A stretch of DNA of 64,000 bases. Origin: Ndongobacter massiliensis (GTDB taxonomy: Bacteria; Bacillota; Clostridia; Tissierellales; Peptoniphilaceae). Both the position numbers and the translations under genes were made by a program. Below are positions 8,017 to 15,900 of the stretch, piece by piece; within the stretch, counting starts at the first letter, position 1, and each line of letters starts with the position of its first letter. The DNA lies in contig NZ_LT635480.1 in NCBI RefSeq assembly GCF_900120375.1, positions 496,001 through 560,000 on the forward strand, written 5' to 3'. Under the pieces are notes generated by a model. It searched no databases. It worked only from the letters and a program-made list of their open reading frames with translations, and was not told the origin of the DNA.

Positions 8017-9090
8017 ATGAAGTGGTTGAAGCGAATATTCACTGGTCTACTTGCCGTGCTGCTCCTATTGAGCCTTTTGGTTTTACTTGTTCGCAGAGTC
8101 AATGCTGGTCGTATAGCGCTGCGAGCCGAGGCAAGCGTTGATGCCCAAGAATATTGGGAGATTAATGGAGCCAGGCAGTATCTGCAGATTCGTGGAGAAA
8201 ACAGAAAGAATCCGCTCATTCTCTTTCTGCACGGTGGGCCGGGCAGCCCTCACGCTTTTATTTCCGCCTATTACCAAAGGCAGCTGGAAGATGAATTCAC
8301 CTTTGTCAACTGGGACCAGCGCGGATGTGGGCGTTCTTATTACGCCAATTCCTCTAATCCTCCGGTTTCTTATGATCTCATTTATCGTGATTTGGAAATT
8401 ATCGTGGAGAGACTGTGTGACACGTATGAGCAAGACAAAATTATCATCATGGCGCATTCATGGGGGACCATATTAGGTAGTCGTTATGCTCAAGAACATC
8501 CGGAGCGTACGGATCGCTATATCGGTATCGGGCAAGTCTGGGATTCCAAGCTCGGTGAAGAAATGGCTACCGAAGAAGCGATTCAGCGCGCCTTGGCTCA
8601 AGGCGCGGAGGATGAAGCCAAACAAATGGAAGCGGCTTACAAAAAGCTGTATCAAGAGCTAGATCGAGGGGAGTTCCACTTGCAATCTGTCACCGATCTG
8701 CGCAAGCTGACGATTAACAAATATCTGGACTCCAAATCATCGATGCCTTTGTGTAAATCCTTGTGGCTGGGGCTCAGTTCTCCGCAAATGAATCTGGATG
8801 ACATGAAATGGTTCTTTAAAAACAGCGATGTTGCGGAATATGAGCGGCTCTTTTCTGCCATTTTCTTAGAAGTTCAAGAATACAGTTTGATAGGCGCTGA
8901 GTTTGAGGTCCCGGTCACAATTATGATGGGGGAAGAGGACTGGATCACGCCTGCTGCGATGTCTGAGAAGTATTTTGACAGCCTCCAAGCACCGGAGAAA
9001 GAGCTTGTGATAATTGAAAAAGCGGGTCATGTGCCTTATTTGGATAATCTGGATGCCTGGAGTGAATCAATTGAAAGAATACTTAATTAA
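8017..9090 (+). CDS. Membrane-anchored alpha/beta hydrolase (proline iminopeptidase-like)
   Basis: A 357-residue hydrolase with an N-terminal membrane anchor (residues 8-27, all hydrophobic) and the catalytic domain predicted outside the cell. The oxyanion region HGGPGSP near 71, WDQRGCGRS near 99, the nucleophile Ser in AHSWG near 149, the acid in EEDWITP near 307 and His in AGHVPYLD near 340 form the S33-type triad. S33 peptidases trim N-terminal proline from peptides, but esterase activity is equally possible. It is the only intact gene inside the putative island, and its GC is nearer the backbone than its neighbours', suggesting separate recruitment. AAAGCGAGG precedes the ATG at moderate distance. 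Confidence 0.85.
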   Translation: MKWLKRIFTGLLAVLLLLSLLVLLVRRVNAGRIALRAEASVDAQEYWEINGARQYLQIRGENRKNPLILFLHGGPGSPHAFISAYYQRQLEDEFTFVNWDQRGCGRSYYANSSNPPVSYDLIYRDLEIIVERLCDTYEQDKIIIMAHSWGTILGSRYAQEHPERTDRYIGIGQVWDSKLGEEMATEEAIQRALAQGAEDEAKQMEAAYKKLYQELDRGEFHLQSVTDLRKLTINKYLDSKSSMPLCKSLWLGLSSPQMNLDDMKWFFKNSDVAEYERLFSAIFLEVQEYSLIGAEFEVPVTIMMGEEDWITPAAMSEKYFDSLQAPEKELVIIEKAGHVPYLDNLDAWSESIERILN

Positions 9091-9184
9091 TCTGTCCTTC
9101 CTGTTTTGTGCGATTTGTTGGAAAAGATGCGTGAAAAGACGTGCGTCTCCTGAGCGTTTTCGTGATATCAGATCATAAAAAAGA

Positions 9185-10089
9185 TTGTGTACATTTGTAA
9201 ATGATGTGAGAAAGCTTACGCATGGTGAAATTTTGTATTTCGGATATCGAATTATTCAAACGAATCCAATAGCTTTATATATGTTGCGAGTTAAGTTTCC
9301 TTTTATTTTTGTATACGAATTTCAAGATACCAATCCTATACAAACAGAAATAATAAAACTTCAGGAAGTAAATCTACAAAAATTATAATAGTTGGAGATG
9401 TTTCCCAATCTATTTATAGTTTTCAAAGAGCTAAGATTTCTGAATTTTTAGAGTTTAATATAAATAATGAAGTAGAAGAGTACTCTATTGAAGGTAATCG
9501 TAGAACAACAGAAAACATTGTAAACTTTTGTAATTTTATTAGATGTTCAGACAAAAATATTTTTCAATCAAGTATAAGGAAATATAAAGATGACAAAACA
9601 ATTATTGAAAAATTTAATAGTTTAATTTTTCAGAAGAAGAATACTATTTTAAAAAATTTGTTTGGAATCAATGATATAGTAATTTAAATTTTTTCAGAAT
9701 ATGACAAAGAAGATTTAAAACAAAATATAAAGTGTCTAAAATGGAATACGTCATATTGTTTATTTAATGAGGGTTTTGTGAGAATAGTATATATGACAGT
9801 TCATTAATCTAAAGGATTAGAATGGGATAAAGTAATTGTAAGCTTAAATCTCAACTAATTTGATAAAAGAGAAGGAGTTAATTTGAATAAAATGTTTACT
9901 TCTCCCGTATTAGTTAATGAAACAACTTTAGATGAATTTACACGCTGGTTTTATGTAGCTTGTAGTCGTGCAAAAAATGAACTTTACATTCATTTAGAAG
10001 ATGAATCTTTGCAGTCAATTATTAGAAGTAGTTTAGAAAAATTTCAAGAAAAAATTGGTAGAGATATTAATTATGAGTTTATACAATAA
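9185..10089 (+). pseudogene. Decayed UvrD/GajB-like superfamily I helicase
   Basis: Several helicase motifs survive in order but in different frames. They are a Walker B-like FVYEFQDTNPIQTEII near 9310, motif III IIVGDVSQSIYSFQRA near 9390, motif IV/V EEYSIEGNRRTTENIV near 9475, motif Va MTVH-stop-SKGLEWDKVIV near 9793 and motif VI FTRWFYVACSRAKNELYIHL near 9935. The N-terminal part with Walker A is missing. Motif II reads YEFQD where DEFQD is expected. Size and motif spacing would suit a compact UvrD-like helicase such as Gabija GajB, but no GajA partner is visible. Non-functional. Confidence 0.75.
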
Positions 10090-10235
10090 AAAATAATTTA
10101 TTCAATCCGGTACTGGGACTGGGACGGGACCAAAAATTTGAAAACGTCCTATAATTAGGTGGATTTGGTGGTACTACAAAAAATAGAATCTTGTATTTTG
10201 AATGGTTTGGGATATATCGGACGTTTGGAAAAGAA
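10090..10235. other. AT-rich non-coding tail left of the second repeat
   Basis: Contains a short tandem (CTGGGACTGGGACGGGAC near 10114) and otherwise nothing I can identify. It lies just before the second guaA-end copy. Confidence 0.4.
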
Positions 10236-10318
10236 GAATGGGAGTAAAACTTCCCTGTGTGGGAGTTTTACCCGAAAAATAGCGCAGAGCGCGAAGAGAA
10301 GTGAAACTGCGATTTTCG
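10236..10318 (+). repeat. Right copy of the guaA-3'-end direct repeat (attR-like)
   Basis: Same start (GAATGGGAGTAAAACT) as 5080, then about 65 further bases with four substitutions and two inserted bases. The hairpin is preserved with one G-U pair. No guaA coding sequence precedes it, so this copy is a by-product of integration or duplication. Confidence 0.75.
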
Positions 10319-10590
10319 GTAATAGCAAAATTTTCTAAAGTGGCTTAATTACAAGCTATAGAGAGAATAAAAACTGTAACTTGGACTAAAATGGGAACAT
10401 TCGTTAAAAAGAATAAACTTAATAATAGTTCCAAGTGGTTTACATGAGAACAAAAAATTAGATCATAACTTAAGTGTTATGGTCTTTTTTATTTGATAGG
10501 TTACACACTTAAAAGCGACAATAAATTGTCGGTTTGAATTCTTGTTATGTCGCAAACGTGATATAATAATTATAATAGAGGCGGACTGCA
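10319..10590. repeat. Diverged direct repeat with terminator, right copy (10373-10489), and leader of the AlbA gene
   Basis: 10373-10489 matches 5421-5534 and ends in a 10-bp stem AGATCATAAC/GTTATGGTCT followed by six T's, a good terminator. The remaining bases lead into the AlbA_2-protein gene. A GAGGCGGAC ribosome site precedes the ATG at 10591. Confidence 0.65.
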
Positions 10591-11922
10591 ATGAGCCGAT
10601 ATATTGAATCAGAAACAATTGAATTAAAAGAAAAATATACAGATACGATTACAAAGGAAATAGTATCATTCCTTAATGGTGCAGGAGGATCAATTATTAT
10701 CGGAGTAAAAGATGATGGTGTTGTAGTTGGTGTTGACAAAGTTGATGAAATTCTTAGAAAAATATCAGATATTATAACAACTAAAATAGAACCGAACCCA
10801 CAAGATGAAATCAGTTCAGAACTAAAATTTGATGAAGGAAAAACTCTAATAGTAATTCATATAAATAAAGGTCATCATCATATTTATTGTCAAAAGAAAT
10901 ATGGATTCTCTTATACTGGATGCTCAATACGAATCGGGACAACCTGTAAAGAGATGACACCGGAACAGATAAAAATTCGATATGAGAAAAAATTTATAGA
11001 TAATGAATACATGCTTAAGAAAAAATCAAATTCATCAGATTTATCGTTTAGGGAACTTAAGATATATTATTCGGAAAAAAATTATCATTTGGAAGATAAA
11101 TCTTTTGAAACGAATTTGAATTTAAGGAATGAAGCCGGAGAATATAATTTATTGGCAGAACTATTATCTGATAAAAATAACATTCCCTTTATTTTTGTGA
11201 AATTTCAAGGAAAAAATAAAGCTTCCATATCTGAAAGAAGCGATTATGGTTATGGGTGTATATTAACGACCTATGGAAAAATAAAAAACAGATTGCAGGC
11301 TGAAAATATATGTATTTCTAATACGACAGTAAGACCAAGAAAAGATACATACTTATTTGATTTTGATTGTGTAAATGAGGCAATTTTAAACGCTTTAGTT
11401 CATAACGATTGGACAATCACTGAGTCACAGATTTCAATGTTTCAGGACAGACTTGATATATTATCACATGGTGGACTTCCTAGTGGAATGACAAAAGAGC
11501 AATTTTTTGATGGAATAAGTAAGCCAAGAAATGCAACGTTGATGAGAATATTTTTAAATATGGGACTTACTGAACACACCGGACATGGAATTCCAAAGAT
11601 TGTAGAAAAATATGGGAAAGACGTTTTTGAAATTGAAAGCAACTATATTAGATGTACGATTCCTTTTGAGCAAGAAGTAATTGACCAAATAGGCAACAAA
11701 AATGTCGGTTTGAATGTCGGATTGAATGTCGGATTGAATAAGACTGAGAAAAAAGTGATTGAACTTCTGATAGAAGATTCAAGTTTGACATCAATTGAAC
11801 TTGCAGAAAAAATAGGTGTAACAAAGAGGACTATCGAAAGAACATTTAAATCTTTACAAGAAAAGAAAATTATAGAAAGAATAGGATCAAAGCGTGATGG
11901 AAATTGGATTGTTGTGGGATAA
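10591..11922 (+). CDS. AlbA_2 (Schlafen-type) / GHKL-ATPase / HTH transcriptional regulator-like protein
   Basis: 443 residues. Residues 5-125 form an AlbA_2 domain (ESETIELKEKYTD, then FLNGAGGSIIIGVKDDGVVVGV). Residues 225-355 form the HATPase_c_4-type region (FDCVNEAILNALVHNDWTI, DRLDILSHGGLPSGM, GHGIPKIVEKY). After a Val-Gly-Leu-Asn tandem the last 65 residues are a winged helix (SLTSIELAEKIGVTKRTIERTFKSLQEKKIIERIG). Proteins of this build are common passengers of islands and defence regions; their molecular role is poorly known. AT-rich codon use is unlike the backbone genes. Intact frame, with a clear start behind GAGGCGG. Confidence 0.85.
   Translation: MSRYIESETIELKEKYTDTITKEIVSFLNGAGGSIIIGVKDDGVVVGVDKVDEILRKISDIITTKIEPNPQDEISSELKFDEGKTLIVIHINKGHHHIYCQKKYGFSYTGCSIRIGTTCKEMTPEQIKIRYEKKFIDNEYMLKKKSNSSDLSFRELKIYYSEKNYHLEDKSFETNLNLRNEAGEYNLLAELLSDKNNIPFIFVKFQGKNKASISERSDYGYGCILTTYGKIKNRLQAENICISNTTVRPRKDTYLFDFDCVNEAILNALVHNDWTITESQISMFQDRLDILSHGGLPSGMTKEQFFDGISKPRNATLMRIFLNMGLTEHTGHGIPKIVEKYGKDVFEIESNYIRCTIPFEQEVIDQIGNKNVGLNVGLNVGLNKTEKKVIELLIEDSSLTSIELAEKIGVTKRTIERTFKSLQEKKIIERIGSKRDGNWIVVG
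11701..11736 (+). repeat. Three 12-base tandem units inside the AlbA_2 gene
   Basis: Units AATGTCGGTTTG, AATGTCGGATTG and AATGTCGGATTG encode (NVGL)x3 between the ATPase and HTH domains. Twelve-base units keep the reading frame, so slippage would change linker length only. Confidence 0.8.
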
Positions 11923-11934
11923 AAATGTGGTTTT

Positions 11935-12195
11935 TGATTTTAGGCATAGAATAGATGCATATTATGAGAATGGAACTTTATATTTTAAATCATATTACAG
12001 GGCGAACTAGATAGTTAATCTGATAGGTAATCCACAGATAGTGATATTTAAAATTTCTGTCAAAGTAGTTGCTTTTATGTTGGTGATTTAGATTCTTTGG
12101 TAAGTGTAAGTAATAGTTGGACTAGGCAAAAATTGCTTAGAAAAGTTTTATCCGCTACTACAACAACGATCGAATTAAAGAAAAGTTATGGGGTC
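11935..12195 (+). pseudogene. Remnant of an unidentified gene
   Basis: FDFRHRIDAYYENGTLYFKSYYRAN is readable from about 11935 and then meets a stop. After a frame change, FYVGDLDSLVSVSNSWTRQKLLRKVLS and TTTTIELKKSYGV run to a stop near 12197. The two parts plausibly come from the C-terminal half of one protein that I do not recognise. Confidence 0.4.
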
Positions 12196-12967
12196 TGAGT
12201 CCGAAGTAATACCGTGAACACATGAAAGCAGTATAGAAAATGTGTTATGAAAAGCAAAATCGAGCAAGCGAAATGCTTACTCGATTAAGTCCAACTTTAT
12301 GGGGTCCCTCTATGGAGCAGGTGAAAAAGCATGAGCGACGGTACAATATGACAGCCAAGTATGTTCTGAATTTTAAAAGTCTAGAACAGATCGTAAAAGA
12401 ATATTTTGAGGCTATCACCGCATAGAGACTGCTTTTTCCGGGCAAAAAGGATAGGCGCTTCCCTTCTCCTGGTCAAGGGACGTTCCCTTTGGTCACTCTT
12501 CGCCCTTGATCCGTCGAAAAGGAAGAACCGGTGAAAGAGTCACCGGAAAAAAGATAAGTATGTCGGAGCATCTTTGGCGGAATGTGTAACATATGTCTTG
12601 ACAGTTAAGATCCTCTCTTTAGTATACACTCTCAATATTCTTCATTAAAAATATAGATATGCTACAATAAAATAAAACAGCTGAGGCAAAAGGTAATCCG
12701 TCGACCGCGAATGACTGCCACATCTTTATATACCAACAATGTTAGGGTAGAAGGTGGGAATTGTTTTTGGCTGGCAGCACCTGTAAAAATGGGAAAAGCA
12801 GGAAATCGGAAGAAAATTTGGTCGGTGGGAAGGCAGAAGATCCTGAAGGAACTGCGGCGAACGCGGAAGGCACTCGAAAGTACGGAATCAAGGTGTAGAT
12901 TGAAGATTGATTGAGCTTCTTTTCAAAAAGAGTGTCCTATTTATTGACAGCATGGGGGTGGGGGAAG
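12196..12967. other. Non-genic stretch between the island and the adhesin gene
   Basis: A 61-codon open frame at 12240-12425 (ERRYNMTAKYVLNFKSLEQIVKEYFEAI) reads like a protein fragment but has no recognisable family or ribosome site. From about 12430 the composition returns toward the backbone. A possible promoter is listed separately. I see no RNA gene and no third guaA-end repeat that would mark an outer boundary. Confidence 0.45.
12598..12626 (+). promoter_or_regulatory. Possible promoter upstream of the adhesin gene
   Basis: Perfect TTGACA at 12599-12604 with AGTATACA about 17-19 bases on. It would leave a ~340-base leader before the adhesin start, so a closer promoter (for example around TACAATAAAA at 12664) may also act. 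Confidence 0.4.
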
Positions 12968-15900
12968 ATGAAGGAAAGAATGAAACGATGGCTGGTCTGT
13001 TTCTTGACCTTGGCTCTTATTTTGAGCAATTTTACGGTGGGGGGCCCTGCCTTTGCGGATGAAACCCGGCCTGTCGTTGGGCAGGTGACAGAGAAAGAGC
13101 CGGAAGGTGCTGATTCCACAGAAGGAAAATCGGAAGAAGAGCGCATTCTCTCTTCCCCTTCGGATGCGGAAGAAATTTCCGGACAAAAGAGTCCATCGGA
13201 ATCATTGACAGAATCTTCTTCCAATGAACCGCAAGAAGAAGTGAATACAGGCTCGGAAGATTTTTTGGAAGAGCAGACAGAAAACACCTTGTCTTCATCA
13301 GAATTGGAGCTTTCCGAGGAGTCCGCTGCTCAGGCGCTTCGGGGATCGGAAAGTGATGCAGATTACAAGTTCCGTGTATCATGGGACAATCCGGTCAATG
13401 CGACGACCGCAGGGTATTCCTATGAGGACGGAGAGCAGACGATTTTAAGTTTCCACGATATGTACAATAAGCTCTATGCGGCTTCGGTAGCAATATCCTT
13501 CAACCTTGTTGATACCGGAAATATACGGATCCTGCCAGAAAGAGCGGTGAAGATAACCATTCCCTCCGTCCTTTTCCGCACCTGGGCGGGTGATGCCAGC
13601 ACGCATTGGGACGGCAAGGCGGACTCACTTTTGGAAAAGGCGCAAATGCAGACGCAGCTTCCGGAGGCGCCCGCAGTCAGCGATTCCTCTTCTTTCAGCT
13701 GGGAAGGTGACCCGACGGATTGCAACGGGACGATCACCATTTTTAACAGCAAACCGATCAATGGATCCAAGACGGATCACATGGTCTTTTCGTACCATTT
13801 TCTCCCGACACTTCTGGGCGTCGATACGAATGGTGATTATTCCAAGACCTTCGAGGTCGGCATTGAGATTGATGCGGATACGAACGGCACCGTCGATTTT
13901 GCAAAAAAGCAGTCGCTGACCGTCAAGGCGCATACGGAAACCAGGGCGCCGAAGTTGGCTTTGACACGCGCGGATAAAGATGCGGAAGGCAATGACGTAT
14001 ATTTCAACTGGCAGCCGGTTTGGGGACCCAAGCCAGCCGATGCGGATGATTTTTTCTACGTCGTTTACCGTGCGGATTTGGAACGCTTTGGAACGAAGAC
14101 GGAATCCAGTACGCAGCCATTTTCCTATCGCTTTGAGAATCTGGGATCCGTCGCCGGAGAGGACGGGGAACTCGCAGGCGCCTGGTGCAGGTCGGATGCT
14201 GCCTTCGAATCTGTGCAGGGAGCAACGGATTTCCGGCCGCCTTTTTCTAATATAGCAAAAAAAGACTGGCAGCAGGTGATCTGGGCGGATGGAGCCGCCG
14301 AAACCGTTCTGAACGAACCGATGGGGATTGACGACAACTTTGTCGACGGAATCGACCAGAAATATCTGGATTTCGGTGGCACATATGTGAATTATATTTC
14401 CAGCCGGAACACGTCCGGATGGAAAAGCTTCTTCCTTCTAATGCGATATCCCAACCGCCTGATTGAGGAGGCGAGGGCAAACGGCGTCGATATGGTGAAA
14501 ACCGGAATCAATGTCCACAATCAGGTAAAGGTCACACAGATCGCCCGGGACGGAAATCCGGCACATACTTTTGTCCGGACGGCGGACGCGGAGGCGAATG
14601 TGCTTCTTCTGGGGAAGGGACAGTACGGATATTGGAAGGATTATGACGGGCGTCCGCACAATAAAAGCGCCAATTCGCCTGGAAATGCCTATGGTGCGCA
14701 GACCGCCCTGTTAGAGGGGAAGGAAGCGCCGATGGAAAGTGGCTCAAATATGTGGGGCGAGCTTTCCTTCCGACATACCGCCGAGACCCGTGCGGCGAAC
14801 CCTAAATGGGACGAAGAGCATGAGACATATACGGCAGCAACGAGATGGATATCCATTGCCGACCGCGGCAAAATTCTGTCGCGACGCCAGGGCAGCGTGG
14901 CAGGCAACCTTGGCGATCTAAAGGATCAACAGTCACTTTCCGATGCCGATATCCGGTACAAGTCTTTTCGAATCTATCTGAGCGAGTACGATGGAATCCT
15001 GACGAAGATCGGTCTCTGGGAGAAAAACACCAAGGAATCCTCCGATTATGCGGCCTACCGCCCGGCGGAGGTCTATATCCGGAAACAGGGCGAGCGTGCA
15101 TATACGAAATATGCGGAGATCTATAAGCGCAATCGATCAAATTATGAGGCCGTTTATGCGGACGGAACCTCAGAGAAGAAGTCGGAAAATCAATATTTTT
15201 CGCTGCCGGACAATGTCGTCGATGTGCGTTTTGCACACGAAAGCAAATTTTTTGCGACGAGAGCCTTTTTTGATGTTGTGGAATATCTCCAGCCGACGGC
15301 TTCCGTCAAGGCCTATGTCCAAAAATGCGTGAACGACGGGCAGGGGACGCTCTATACAGCGCCTGCAGATTTCTGGATGACGGAAAAAAAGAGCGAACGC
15401 GTGGATCTGACGGCGGTGTCCATCCCGCAGGCGGTTTCGGACAGTACCGACGAGGAGAATACGGTTTATATCAGTCATAGCCTATCACAGATCCGGAGGG
15501 ATTCGAGCGTATACTTTTTTATTGACAATTACAGAGACAACGCGGCGAAATCCGAACAGAGGGCGTCGGTCATTCTGATTCCCGGAAACCGCATGGGGAG
15601 GTTAGGCGACGGAATGGATCTGAACCGGAAATATGTCAAGGATTCGGATCTCATGCAGCGCTATGCCATGAACAAAGGGGTGATCTATAACCTTCTTCCG
15701 GCGGGAACCAAAATTGATCCGGACACGCTCAAGGTGGGCCGGCATTATCTCTCCACGACGGAAACCGAAGAATCGCCGGGCGGAGGACTGCGAGACCGCT
15801 ATTCCTCGATTGATCCCTCATTCTATACGGTTGAGTACCTCAAAAATTACAAGAACAGCGGCGCGACCATGGTCAAAATCACGATCCACGATCTGCCAGA

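Noticed and set aside
12240-12425. 61-codon frame in the island right end
   Set aside because: Reads like protein but lacks a start signal and cannot be identified; kept only as a note in the non-genic entry.
12711-12914. 67-codon frame just before the adhesin
   Set aside because: No ribosome site and composition not like the neighbouring genes; it more likely lies in the adhesin leader.
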